Of a stretch of 64,000 nt of DNA, positions 24,251 to 34,074 are shown in pieces. Where the stretch lies: assembly GCF_947502415.1 (NCBI RefSeq), contig NZ_CANMZV010000004.1, positions 124,001 through 188,000 of the forward strand, given 5' to 3'. The position numbers and the translations under genes were made by a program. Within the stretch, counting starts at the first letter, position 1; every line of letters begins with the position of its first letter. The notes below the pieces were generated by a model. That model was not told the origin of the DNA. It made no database searches and worked only from the letters and a program-made list of their open reading frames with translations. Origin of the DNA: an uncultured Photobacterium sp. Its GTDB lineage: Bacteria; Pseudomonadota; Gammaproteobacteria; Enterobacterales; Vibrionaceae.

Positions 24251-26515
24251 CTAAAAACGATTCTGATTTAGTTGCTGCCAATAAATTGCCTCACTGGCAA
24301 CTTTGCATTTAATCAGCGACTGGAAAATATTTTTTTTCAAGTTTAGGTAAATATAGAAACCGGCTATGTCTGATTTTGAATAATCCGACCATTCAATATT
24401 TTCCAAAAAACTATCCAGTTGATTTTCCAGCAGACGATAACTGTTTTTTTCATCAGTAATATATTGCTCAACATCACTATTACTCGAATTTGAGACATTC
24501 TGCTCAGCCAGTCCAAAGGCGATTTCAGGAATGACTTTATCCTGATATTGTTCTCGGGCTATGGAGACCAATCGGTTTTTACTCAGACGAGACTCAGCCG
24601 CAGACAAAATAAATAAGTGATGACTAAGTACTTCACACTGATGACAAAAATCTTTGAGCTGCTGCGCAGTAACCAAGTCACAATAATCAACATTGACCTT
24701 GCCAGACCATAAGGCCAGCTTTTTAACCGTCGCCTTCATTGTTATCAGGTGCCACCTTAATAACCACTGTTCCCACCTGCTTTTTTTCCTCATTTGAAAC
24801 CCGACAATGACGCTGTAGACATGTCGGAAATAACGCTCCTTCATTACCAACAAAAGATGTTCTGGCCTTGAAGAGAAAGGAAAATAGTAGGAAAAAATAA
24901 CCATGAATACGGTAAGGTAAAATAACATCACTATGGTGATGGTTATACCGAAGTGATAAACCATGTTGTTATCGATTCCTAACGTAAACATGCCTATCAG
25001 GAAAAAGATGGTGATCGGCCCTTTTAATAAATAAAACCCGACAAAGGTATAAGTGAAAATAAACACTGCCAGCTCTGAACCAAGTGTTAATTGTGGCAAC
25101 AGAAAAACATAAGCAGGCACGGAAAAGATGAACCCGAGAGTAAACAATATAAACAGCATCACCGGGTGAAGCGGCATAAATGAAAGGATTGAAGCAAACA
25201 GAGTACTAAATACCACCAAGTTATAACCACCAGGCGGGTTAAATAAAATCCAAATCACTCCCGTCAGCCAATAGATAAAAAACGCTTTAACAGCAGATTT
25301 GGCATTTTCGGCGTCCCACCAGTTAAACCGGGCTTCTTTTTCCACCAGATCTTCGTGATGCTGCATCCGACCTGTTACTGAATCAATACAACAGACACTA
25401 CTGTAGAGTCGCTCCAGCTTTTCACGGATATTATCCAGTAAATACCCCATAGTAATAGCAGCCCCTCGTTCCAGGTGCGTGGCAACTTCGAGTTTTGCCG
25501 ACGAGTACGCAACCGAGGGCGTTTCTTGTTCACTAACCGGTGAGCTGCTCTCCCACCCCTGCGGTATCTGTTGATATAAGCGGGTTATTTCATCGATTTG
25601 TAGCTGGTAATTATCAATAAACGTTGAAGATTTCTCCGCCAGATGCTGATGTTCACGCGTGGCAAATACCAGCAATTCGGTTAATTTTCGGTAGTAATAC
25701 AGTACATGATCCCATTCAGATTTATAGGATGAGATATCACTACATTCAGCACTGATGCTTCTATAACGGGCTTCCAGTGCTTCCTGCGCGGCATACATTT
25801 TTCCAACCAGTACGGGAATATCGGCTTCCGATTGAGACGGCCCACCTCCTTCCGTTAATTCACTTTCTTGCTCTGAAACATCCGCACAAGTCCGAGTGAT
25901 CTGTAAAAACAACTGACTCTGGATTCTGCTAAGGCTATCGGCGAGCTGACGAAGGTTTTGTTCGACCTGTGGCGGAAAAATAAAGATACCGACAAGGGTA
26001 TAAACCACCACACCGAATATAGTCATATAAGTGCGGTCAAGACCGTAAATAAAGGCCCCTTCCGGTTCACCGCCGTTGAACATCATCAGGATCATCACCC
26101 CGGTGAGCATGAACAGGGTCGGATCTGCCAGGTAAGCATTACGGATATAGAAAACGGCAGTCACAGCCAGCGAGACTGCCAGCATGTAAAGCAATCGGTC
26201 CTGAGCAAAGGCACCAACTAATACAAGGCCGATAATCGCACCAACAATGGTTCCCATTACCCTGAGTGTCCCTTTAGCAAGTGACTCTCTACGACTGCCG
26301 GTTGAAGCAATCAGCATCACTGTTGTGGCCGCAGTTGAAGCCTGTGGCCAACCTAAAGCCATAGGTATTAAAAAAGCCAGAGTTAAACTAATAGCGACTC
26401 TGCAGGCGAACTTGAACTTTTCGCTCAGGCAAAAAGGAAACAGCCATTTTCCGGGATAAAGTGAAGAAAAGTCTCGTGCCAATTGCGGCAAAAACTGTGC
26501 TTTGTTATCGGCCAT
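24251..26515 (-). CDS. FUSC-family inner-membrane exporter (AaeB/fusaric-acid-resistance-like)
   Basis: Proton-driven exporter, probably of aromatic acids or similar amphipathic compounds. It has 754 residues in two halves, each with about six membrane helices (about 40-185 and 405-545). They are separated by a large soluble helical region, and a further soluble C-terminal domain follows. LAKGTLRVMGTIVGAIIGLV is a FUSC hallmark. It is the first gene of the run FUSC, outer-membrane factor, DUF1656, HlyD, channel, AI-2E permease, with gaps of only a few bases. The regulator is not obvious; no LysR gene is adjacent, unlike aaeR-aaeXAB. Confidence 0.88.
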   Translation of the reverse strand: MADNKAQFLPQLARDFSSLYPGKWLFPFCLSEKFKFACRVAISLTLAFLIPMALGWPQASTAATTVMLIASTGSRRESLAKGTLRVMGTIVGAIIGLVLVGAFAQDRLLYMLAVSLAVTAVFYIRNAYLADPTLFMLTGVMILMMFNGGEPEGAFIYGLDRTYMTIFGVVVYTLVGIFIFPPQVEQNLRQLADSLSRIQSQLFLQITRTCADVSEQESELTEGGGPSQSEADIPVLVGKMYAAQEALEARYRSISAECSDISSYKSEWDHVLYYYRKLTELLVFATREHQHLAEKSSTFIDNYQLQIDEITRLYQQIPQGWESSSPVSEQETPSVAYSSAKLEVATHLERGAAITMGYLLDNIREKLERLYSSVCCIDSVTGRMQHHEDLVEKEARFNWWDAENAKSAVKAFFIYWLTGVIWILFNPPGGYNLVVFSTLFASILSFMPLHPVMLFILFTLGFIFSVPAYVFLLPQLTLGSELAVFIFTYTFVGFYLLKGPITIFFLIGMFTLGIDNNMVYHFGITITIVMLFYLTVFMVIFSYYFPFSSRPEHLLLVMKERYFRHVYSVIVGFQMRKKSRWEQWLLRWHLITMKATVKKLALWSGKVNVDYCDLVTAQQLKDFCHQCEVLSHHLFILSAAESRLSKNRLVSIAREQYQDKVIPEIAFGLAEQNVSNSSNSDVEQYITDEKNSYRLLENQLDSFLENIEWSDYSKSDIAGFYIYLNLKKNIFQSLIKCKVASEAIYWQQLNQNRF

Positions 26516-26636
26516 TAGCTTCTCAGACTAACTACAGGTTAAATAATTAGACTAGGTGAAGATACTGGGTAATAAGGTGAGAAAGTGTCTTAGTTGTAAC
26601 GCAGCTAAGTGAAGGAAAGGGATTTATCTTCCTGAT

Positions 26637-26683
26637 AAAAAAAAGCCTACCGGAAGCATCAATAAAATGTTCTCAGGCAGGCT
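26637..26683 (-). terminator. Terminator of the amidohydrolase gene
   Basis: Read on the minus strand, AGCCTGCC pairs with GGTAGGCT (one G-T pair) around a long loop, followed by eight T residues (26644 down to 26637). It lies just after the stop of the AbgA-like gene. Confidence 0.75.
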
Positions 26684-26716
26684 GATTAGCGATTAATTAA
26701 CGGTGATTAAGAACCG

Positions 26717-28036
26717 CTATCTGTTAACGATGTCTTCCTGTGAAATCGTCGAGTGAAGTTGGGTGATAGCGTTGATGAATAGCTTTACAGCCGGCAGCAT
26801 TCGGCTCTCATCGATATCAAAATCACCGTTATGGTGACCGGCTGTCAGATCTGAACCAATCAGGCAGTAAATTGCTTTGCCACCTTTCGCCTGCACCCTG
26901 TCGACAAGATAACCGGCATCTTCACTGGCACCAAAATCTTTCTCGCGAACAACCTTAGTAAAGCCACTATGTGGCCCGACACGTTCTAACAGCTCAACCA
27001 GCTCGGGATCATTGTCCAGGCCAATCGCCTCACCCTGAGCTTTGATTTCAATCTTAACGCCGTGCATAACAGCTGAAGCCTGAGCAATTTGCTCTACCTG
27101 CTGATACATATAATCGTTAAGCTCGCGATTCTCGCCGCGGGTCTCCCCCATCAACACTGCATTGGCTGGGACGACATTACGGCCATCACCTGCGTGCATC
27201 TGACCGACATTAACTCGTGTCATGCCATCACGGTGGCGCGGAATTGCCAGCATTTGTGATACTGCGGTACATGCTGCGGCAAGGGCATTTCGACCGGCAT
27301 TAGGCTCAATTCCCGCATGGGCTGGTTTGCCCGAAAAGTGAAGGTCAAACTTGGAGCTACAAAGGAAATGTTGCGGGTCGCAAACTAAAGTACCGCTTGG
27401 CACATTCATACCGATGTGGGCAGCAAATAGATAATCAACATCATCCAGCCAGCCACTTTGGGCAATCGCTTTACCGGCACGACACCCTTCTTCTGCGGGC
27501 TGGAAAATAAATTTGATCGTGCCACACAATGACTCTTTATGCTCTGCGAGGATTTCGGCAATACCAAGGCCGATAGCCGCGTGAGCATCATGTCCGCAAG
27601 CGTGGGCAACCCCTGGGGCCAGAGATGCAAATCCCAGGAAGCGCGGACGATGGGAATCATCCTGGCTTTCCATGACGTCAACTGCATCAATATCAAACCG
27701 TAGCGCTATCACAGGGCCCGGTCTCCCCGTATCCAAAATAGCACCAACTCCGGTAATGCCATCCATCTGAGCGAGGAACTCAAAATCCGCCCCCCAGCTC
27801 ATCGCTCGTTCCTGGGCTTTGGCGACGTTGGCATCGTCGCGTCCCATAATGGTATCTCGTGCAATAATGGCATCAGAGAAACACAGCTCAAATCCCAAAG
27901 ATTTCAGATGTGCCGCGATGCGGCTGGTGGTAAAAAACTCACACCAAGCCGATTCAGGATAACGATGAAACTCACGGCGATAACTCATTAATCGCTGTGC
28001 CAGTGCCTGTTCATCAATAGTTAAATTATTTACCAA
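26717..28036 (-). CDS. M20-family amidohydrolase, AbgA-like
   Basis: Metal-dependent hydrolase of 439 residues that follows E. coli AbgA (p-aminobenzoyl-glutamate hydrolase subunit A, 436 residues) along its length: YRREFHRYPESAWCEF, DTGRPGPVIALRFDIDA, HACGHDAHAAIGLG, FQPAEEG, MHAGDGRNVVPA and AGHHNGDFD. The His, Asp and Glu metal ligands are all present. The substrate may instead be another N-acyl amino acid. No abgB or abgT partner is adjacent. The start appears to be TTG: no ATG occurs before residue 18, which would truncate the fold, and AGGG lies nine bases upstream. Confidence 0.85.
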   Translation of the reverse strand: MVNNLTIDEQALAQRLMSYRREFHRYPESAWCEFFTTSRIAAHLKSLGFELCFSDAIIARDTIMGRDDANVAKAQERAMSWGADFEFLAQMDGITGVGAILDTGRPGPVIALRFDIDAVDVMESQDDSHRPRFLGFASLAPGVAHACGHDAHAAIGLGIAEILAEHKESLCGTIKFIFQPAEEGCRAGKAIAQSGWLDDVDYLFAAHIGMNVPSGTLVCDPQHFLCSSKFDLHFSGKPAHAGIEPNAGRNALAAACTAVSQMLAIPRHRDGMTRVNVGQMHAGDGRNVVPANAVLMGETRGENRELNDYMYQQVEQIAQASAVMHGVKIEIKAQGEAIGLDNDPELVELLERVGPHSGFTKVVREKDFGASEDAGYLVDRVQAKGGKAIYCLIGSDLTAGHHNGDFDIDESRMLPAVKLFINAITQLHSTISQEDIVNR

Positions 28037-28074
28037 TTTTCTGTGCCCTATTCGTTTTATGGCAATTTCGGCAT

Positions 28075-29160
28075 CTAGTAACCGGTTAATTCCATAAATC
28101 CTTGTCCCGAGTGACTGCCACTAACCTTAATCGGGCCTTCCCAATAGGAAAATACAAACGGCAACCACTGCTCCTTGCGGACAGCATCCACGTCTAGTTG
28201 TATCTGATGCGAAGGTATATCGACGCGCCAGCTTAGCGGGGTATCTTTCCCCTCTATGGTTGTATATGACACTGGCGTCAGCCGGATATCCTCTGGCTGT
28301 AATTGTATTGTTTTACCATCAGACCAACTCAGCGAGCCAAAATAATACGGTTTGGCATCTTTTTCCCTGATCTGGTATACCATCAGGGCTCTTCCGTCGT
28401 CTAAATGTACAGAAAACCAATCCCATCCCTGTTGCTTGTCAGATAATCCTTCGCTACTCCATTCCCGATCATACCAGCCATCGCCTTTAACTCGGAAAGT
28501 CTTACCATCAAGCTGCAAAAAGCCGTCAATTTTAAGAAACGGTGCACTGAAATAGTAAGAAGCAATGTCTTGTGTCGGGTGTTTCTGGCTAAAACCGTTG
28601 TCACCCTGGAAAACCAGTTCACCTTGATTGCGAATTTTAAGATCTGCTGTCATATCCCCGTCAGCAAATTGCAAGCGACCGGGAAAAGGTGAATCACCAA
28701 ATGAGCTCCATGACCAGTTATCTAACCATGCGCGGTAAGGGTTAGATGCGACACCGGCCTGACCAATCCCGCCACGGGCAAAACGCTCAGCCTGCCAGTT
28801 CTTTTCTTTGCTCGTAACAACGATATGGGCCATATATGTTTGTGGACTATTCCAGCCAGTTCCCTGTCCGGTACTGTTGGCAAAACGAAACAACGTCCAC
28901 TGTACGCCGAAGGTTTCCCCTTCCTCTGATTCAAGGTTTGCCGTCAGATACCACCACTCAGTCCGAAATTCCGGGTGGCTCAAATGATCCTTAGGAAATT
29001 GCCACTTCTTATCAGGCACGACAGCGGCAAACTGGCCGCTTTCATCCTGGCGAAGAATCTCTGCTGTATTAGCATCCGGTTCTGCTTGCTCGCACCCCGC
29101 CAACAACCAAGAACTCAGGCACAATACCAACAGAGCAAAGCGCCCCTTTGCTACTTTCAT
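28075..29160 (-). CDS. Lipoprotein of the AttH / carotenoid 1,2-hydratase-like family
   Basis: 361 residues from the ATG at 29160, which shares one base with the permease stop and follows GGGAGG. The signal peptide ends in a lipobox (WLLAGC, Cys23), so it is a lipoprotein. The mature part carries the lipocalin-like AttH/CrtC signature FRTEWWYLTANL and later DGWYDREWSSEGL, both typical. In proteobacteria such genes sit with an ABC transporter as attEFGH; CrtC itself hydrates carotenoids, but no carotenoid genes are here. Its role in binding or processing a hydrophobic substrate is inferred. Confidence 0.85.
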   Translation of the reverse strand: MKVAKGRFALLVLCLSSWLLAGCEQAEPDANTAEILRQDESGQFAAVVPDKKWQFPKDHLSHPEFRTEWWYLTANLESEEGETFGVQWTLFRFANSTGQGTGWNSPQTYMAHIVVTSKEKNWQAERFARGGIGQAGVASNPYRAWLDNWSWSSFGDSPFPGRLQFADGDMTADLKIRNQGELVFQGDNGFSQKHPTQDIASYYFSAPFLKIDGFLQLDGKTFRVKGDGWYDREWSSEGLSDKQQGWDWFSVHLDDGRALMVYQIREKDAKPYYFGSLSWSDGKTIQLQPEDIRLTPVSYTTIEGKDTPLSWRVDIPSHQIQLDVDAVRKEQWLPFVFSYWEGPIKVSGSHSGQGFMELTGY

Positions 29161-31619
29161 CAGAAAGCCTCCCGTAGCGACATAATGGCTGAGCGTTTTA
29201 CCAAACGCCAAACAGGCCACGCACCGGCAACCAGTAACACTAATAATGCAGATCCCAGCGAAGTGAGGTATTCGAACGGGAAATACTGAACCGGCATCGT
29301 CCAGCCGAACGAGTATTTCAGTACCACATCAATCAACAGCTGCGCCAATACAAGTCCCATAGGTAATGCAATTACAGCTGTCATCAAGCCGATCAGCAAC
29401 AACTGGCCACCGCCTAATGCAGCCAGCTCTCGTCCGGTCATTCCCATACAACGAAGCAGCGCAAACTGTCTCTGACGAGAGACTTCACCCGCGACAGTAG
29501 CAAAAAACAAACCGCAAACCGCAATAAATAACGTCAATCGACCAAGAGTTGAAGTCACAACAAAGGTACGGTCAAATACCCGCATTGCCTGCTCCATTAA
29601 CTCAACATTATTGCGCACGCGTTCAGGCGGCAAACGGAAACGCTCACCAAGCTTATTCATCAATACCTGACTGTCAGCGCCTGGCTGAAGATGAATGGCG
29701 AGGCCGACTTGCCCCTTATATAACCAGAACTTCTGCCAGCGTTTTTGAGACAGCATGATCTGCCCGTACGGGTTACCATAATCGTAATACACCCCGGCAA
29801 TGAGCCAGTTACCGTGCATCGGTGCCGGCAACTCAATCTTATCTCCCGGATGCCACCCACGCTTAAGCGCCAGTGATTCACTCACCAAGACAGCTCGCTG
29901 ATGATGAAGGTTCTGCCAGTACTCAGGCATAGCCACTTTGATTGAAAGAGCCTGTTGCTCCTCCTTGCTCACGCCAATACTTACCACTTGTAAAGTACCG
30001 GAATCTGTCGGCAATTCTTTACGTAGCTGCCACCACACCTGTTTTACTTCATTCTGACCTTCCAGCCAGTACGCAATTCGTGGCGCAACATTCAGTGACG
30101 GCCGAACATAAATATCTGCTGCTAAACGCTGATCTAACCAAGTTTCGGTAGTGTTACGGAAGCTCCCGACCATGGTTTCCATTCCGATATTAGAGGCCAG
30201 CGCCAGCATAAATGCCATTGCCGCTACCCCTCGATAACTCAGGCTGGCTGCAGCATCGGTAAAGAACCAACGCAAACGGGCCGAACGCACAACAAGCCCC
30301 AGCCACTGGAAAAGCTGCCATAACAGGAATGGCATACCCAACGCACTGGCAATCAAAATCAGAGCAATCAATACGAAACCGGCCGTTTGCCCATGGGGAA
30401 GCTGATAGACCGCAATCGCGGCACCAATAAACATGCATGAAAATAAGGCTTGCCACGCAAACTCACGGCCACTGAAACGGACCAAGGACATATGGGTAGA
30501 CAAACGGGCCGGTTGTGTTTTGATCAGACGTATCAATGGCCAGCCACAAGCCAGCAGGCTACCGCCAATGGCAATTGCCAGAGATGCCAGTCCCCATTGC
30601 CAGTGCCAGCTGACAGATAAACTGACATTCGCCCCATAGAGGTCACTCAACGTCTCGGCCACCGATGGCAAAAGCTGTTGTGCTAACATCAAACCGAGCA
30701 GGTTGCCGCCAACCATACCCAATACTATCCACACCAGCAGTTCTACAAAAAGAGCCCTTGCAAGCTGCGCTGCTGACACGCCCGCCTGACGCAACAAACC
30801 GACTAAAGGCTGACGCTGAGAAAAAGAAAGGGACATCGCCTGATAGAAAATAAACAGGCCGACAATGAACGCCAGCATACCCATAGCGAAAAGATTAAGG
30901 TGAAATGCATCTGTTAGTGGTTCCAGCGTCGCGCTCTTATGGCGATCCAGCTTCAATGCAGGAGGAAGTTGCTCTTCCAATGCGACTAGCTGTTGCGGTG
31001 TCATCTCACCACACAGGATCGACGTCAGGCCAGAGCTCGCATAGAGATTTCGAACCACTGACATATCGGCAATCATCCGCGTGCCTCGGATACGCTCTTC
31101 TTTAACCACTTTCAGCGGGCCAATCTCTTTGCCGTTTTCCAACTTGAGATACTGGCCATCCACCACCCCCATGTAGCCAGCCAGCTGCTCACCGAGCATG
31201 ATCGGATATGGCGGACGGATTAGCTCCATCATCTGTGATTGCTGTGGTGTCGTAACTTGATCCCGGAAATTGGAGAACATCGCGATAGGATCGATACCAA
31301 CAATTTCAAAATCGCGGTTTTCTTCGGTAACGATGCGATGCTGATCCATCGGAACGCATTGACTGAAGCCCGCACGGCGAAGCTGGATGTAAAATCCCTG
31401 CGGAACTTTTATGGCTGGTTGACTATGGCGGATACGATAAGGAAATGGGTTCGAAAAAAGTTGCTCGCCCTGCCGATAGCTTTCTCGCGCCTGCTGGTTC
31501 ACTCCCATGACACCAACCAATAGCGCGATACCGAGAGTCAGGCCCAACCATACCAACACAATCTGGAATGGGTGGCGCTTATAGTGCCCCCAGAGCGCTT
31601 TAGCTACGGGGTTTGACAT
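29160..31619 (-). CDS. ABC transporter permease, FtsX-like (AttF/AttG-type)
   Basis: 819 residues with ten or so membrane helices in the duplicated MacB/FtsX arrangement: one N-terminal helix, a large periplasmic domain (about 45-245), a helix cluster (about 250-490), a second periplasmic domain and a C-terminal trio of helices. MALRCMGMTG-like coupling motifs are present (FALLRCMGMTGRELAAL). It works with the ATPase encoded just upstream, whose end overlaps its start by 20 bases, and with the AttH-like lipoprotein downstream. Such systems usually extract lipoproteins or lipids rather than import solutes. Confidence 0.88.
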   Translation of the reverse strand: MSNPVAKALWGHYKRHPFQIVLVWLGLTLGIALLVGVMGVNQQARESYRQGEQLFSNPFPYRIRHSQPAIKVPQGFYIQLRRAGFSQCVPMDQHRIVTEENRDFEIVGIDPIAMFSNFRDQVTTPQQSQMMELIRPPYPIMLGEQLAGYMGVVDGQYLKLENGKEIGPLKVVKEERIRGTRMIADMSVVRNLYASSGLTSILCGEMTPQQLVALEEQLPPALKLDRHKSATLEPLTDAFHLNLFAMGMLAFIVGLFIFYQAMSLSFSQRQPLVGLLRQAGVSAAQLARALFVELLVWIVLGMVGGNLLGLMLAQQLLPSVAETLSDLYGANVSLSVSWHWQWGLASLAIAIGGSLLACGWPLIRLIKTQPARLSTHMSLVRFSGREFAWQALFSCMFIGAAIAVYQLPHGQTAGFVLIALILIASALGMPFLLWQLFQWLGLVVRSARLRWFFTDAAASLSYRGVAAMAFMLALASNIGMETMVGSFRNTTETWLDQRLAADIYVRPSLNVAPRIAYWLEGQNEVKQVWWQLRKELPTDSGTLQVVSIGVSKEEQQALSIKVAMPEYWQNLHHQRAVLVSESLALKRGWHPGDKIELPAPMHGNWLIAGVYYDYGNPYGQIMLSQKRWQKFWLYKGQVGLAIHLQPGADSQVLMNKLGERFRLPPERVRNNVELMEQAMRVFDRTFVVTSTLGRLTLFIAVCGLFFATVAGEVSRQRQFALLRCMGMTGRELAALGGGQLLLIGLMTAVIALPMGLVLAQLLIDVVLKYSFGWTMPVQYFPFEYLTSLGSALLVLLVAGAWPVWRLVKRSAIMSLREAF

Positions 31620-32271
31620 GGAGTTGTCCCCCTTGAAGTCGTATACAGCCGCTCATATGCTCAGCAACTTTCTTACTGTGGGTAACAAGCAGCAAGGTGC
31701 AATCAAGTTGGCGGGTCAAGCTGACAAGCAAGCGAATAACAGCACCGGCATTACGCTCATCCAGACTCCCGGTCGGTTCATCGGCTAACAGGATATCCGG
31801 CTCCATATACAAAGCCCGGGCAATCGCCGCACGCTGCTGCTGTCCACCGGACATCTCTTCCGGATAGCGCCCAAGCAATGGCATAAGATCAAGTGCCGAA
31901 ATGATTTGCCGCCAAAGTTCAGGCTTTTCATCCAGCCCTTTCAGCTGTCGGCAGAAACGAATGTTATCAGCAACAGTCAAGGTAGGCAGCAAGTTGAATT
32001 GCTGAAAGACGAGACCAATATTATTACGACGAAATGCAGTTCGCTCACGCTCAGAAATAGCGTGAATCGGCGTATCCCCCAGCCAGATTTCACCGGAATC
32101 AACCGTATCCAAGCCTGCAATGAGGTTCAACAAGGTACTTTTCCCTGAGCCGCTCTCACCCATCAAGGCCAGCTGCTCTCCCTGTTTTAGCTCCAGCTCT
32201 GCGCCTTGCAGGACAGAGTGGTATTCACCGCCGTCCTGATAGCCTTTGCAGAGCTCTACCAGTCGTAACAT
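31600..32271 (-). CDS. ABC transporter ATP-binding protein (LolD/MacB type, AttE-like)
   Basis: 223 residues from the ATG at 32271; the longer frame starts at TTG. All ABC motifs are present: Walker A GESGSGKSTLLNLIAG, Q-loop FQQFNLLPTLT, signature MSGGQQQR, Walker B ILLADEPTGSLDE and the switch histidine in LLLVTHS. It energises the FtsX-like permease encoded immediately downstream. It is the first gene of the three-gene operon. Confidence 0.93.
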   Translation of the reverse strand: MLRLVELCKGYQDGGEYHSVLQGAELELKQGEQLALMGESGSGKSTLLNLIAGLDTVDSGEIWLGDTPIHAISERERTAFRRNNIGLVFQQFNLLPTLTVADNIRFCRQLKGLDEKPELWRQIISALDLMPLLGRYPEEMSGGQQQRAAIARALYMEPDILLADEPTGSLDERNAGAVIRLLVSLTRQLDCTLLLVTHSKKVAEHMSGCIRLQGGQLHVKPRS

Positions 32272-32527
32272 CCTAATCCCCAAAAATTCAAGGTGTTTTC
32301 CGAGAGTGAAATTTACAGCAAACCCCGGATTCGAGAAAGTATTTTAAAACACTCTTCCAGAAATAAAATGCAAAGGGTTACAAACCGTCCATAAATCGAA
32401 CAATACGTCTACAGGGAGTTCACAACTGACTGATCTATAAAAAAGCTTATCATCAATTATCGTCTTTATTGCATGGCTATCAATACTGCGTGAAAACTAA
32501 ATTTATTCAGCTTCAATGAGTATTCAC

Positions 32528-33904
32528 TCAATGTGTACCTGCAACCAAATTATTCATCCAAGCCCGGGTTTTAACCCGGATAGTTGAACCTACACACTTG
32601 ACCAGTTCTTCCAGCATCAACATCGCATAGATCCACTCTAAAGGTAATTTTAAGACAAGGGCTGCAAAAGCCGTAACCGGAATACCGATTAACCATTGAG
32701 CGGCAATATCCTGATAGAAACAAAAACGAATATCTCCCCCTGCTCGCAAAACACCGACAATCATGGTCATCGGAATACTTTTCACAATAATCGCGATAGC
32801 AAACACGATGAAGAAACGCTCAGCCAATTCACGGGTATCGCCCGACAATGCCGAAAAGAGATCAAGCACAATGTCTTTCATTAACAGCATAGTTAGCGCA
32901 ACCAGCACGCCACAGAAAAGGTTAAAAAATGCCACAGCCCAGGCCTGGTAATACGCCTCTTCCATCCGGTTAGCTCCAAGCTGATTGCCAATCATCACCG
33001 CAGAAGCATTGGAGATACCAATAATCAACGCCAATGAGAAAGACTCTATCGGCGTCATCACTGAAAGTGCGGCCAGTCCCTGAACACCAGCCTGACCAAT
33101 AATCGCATGGTAGACAAAAATACCAGCAGACCATGCCAGGTGATTCAATGTTGTCGGCAGTGACAGAGACAAAAAGCGTCTGATTTTGCTCCACTCAAGC
33201 GCCTCAAGCATTACACTGAAACCGAATGCCAGTAAATGACGGCGAGAGTACAGATAACCATAAAGCAAACTGATTTCGACCAAGCCGCTCGCCACGGTTG
33301 CCAAAGCAGCACCGGCGATCCCCATAGCAGGCATTCCCAAATGACCGAAAATCAGCACCCAGTTAAGAAACATGTTCAGCGCGATCCCTATCGCACTGAA
33401 AAAAGTACTAATGCCAGGTTGGTGCATCGCCCGCAGGCCGACAGCCATGCTGCTGCCCCAAGCTACGGCAAACATACTGAACGAAGTGATCCTAAGATAA
33501 TCAGCACCGAGCTCAATAACAGCCTGCGACTGGGTCGCCAAGCCGATGACCTGCTCAGGGAAGAAAAGGAAAACACTACCAGCAATCATCGCCGTCAGCG
33601 TTGTCATCACAACCGTCAAGGCAGTACTTTGCTTTACTCCCTGCTGATTACCTGCCCCCCAATACTGAGCAGTAAGCATCGCACCGCCGGTTGTCACCCC
33701 GAACAACATAATGGTTGCCACAAACAGTGCCCTACCGGCAATACCGATAGCCGCAACGTCCAGCTCGCCTAACTGCCCCAGCATCAGGATATCAACCAGA
33801 CTCCGGCTCGAGAACAACATGGTCTGAAGTGCAATCGGAAAAGCGATCAGCAGCAGGCGACGTACGAAGTCACCTTTGAAGTGGTGAAAGACCAGATTAA
33901 ACAT
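32528..33904 (-). CDS. MATE-family efflux transporter
   Basis: Inner-membrane cation-coupled drug exporter with 458 residues and twelve predicted helices in two bundles. It begins with KGDFVRRLLLIAFPIALQTM. SLVDILMLGQLGELDVAAIG and GVTTGGAMLTAQYWGAGN are standard MATE blocks. I set the start at the ATG at 33904, with AAGGA five bases upstream; the ATG at 33946 has none. It is divergent from ybjT. Confidence 0.92.
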   Translation of the reverse strand: MFNLVFHHFKGDFVRRLLLIAFPIALQTMLFSSRSLVDILMLGQLGELDVAAIGIAGRALFVATIMLFGVTTGGAMLTAQYWGAGNQQGVKQSTALTVVMTTLTAMIAGSVFLFFPEQVIGLATQSQAVIELGADYLRITSFSMFAVAWGSSMAVGLRAMHQPGISTFFSAIGIALNMFLNWVLIFGHLGMPAMGIAGAALATVASGLVEISLLYGYLYSRRHLLAFGFSVMLEALEWSKIRRFLSLSLPTTLNHLAWSAGIFVYHAIIGQAGVQGLAALSVMTPIESFSLALIIGISNASAVMIGNQLGANRMEEAYYQAWAVAFFNLFCGVLVALTMLLMKDIVLDLFSALSGDTRELAERFFIVFAIAIIVKSIPMTMIVGVLRAGGDIRFCFYQDIAAQWLIGIPVTAFAALVLKLPLEWIYAMLMLEELVKCVGSTIRVKTRAWMNNLVAGTH

Positions 33905-34074
33905 TGATATCCTTAAAACAGCAGGAATACCCAAGTGAACTTGCATGGGTATAACAAGAAGACAGGTCGAATTTTATCCACTACATTTTTATAAACAACA
34001 TTTTTTCAGGGGAAAAATCAATCGCATATTCAATTTATCCTAAAAACTGCATTACAGCAGGGAGCATGTAATCA

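Noticed and set aside
33236-33772. 178-residue plus-strand frame
   Set aside because: Antisense to the MATE gene; low-complexity composition and no start signal.
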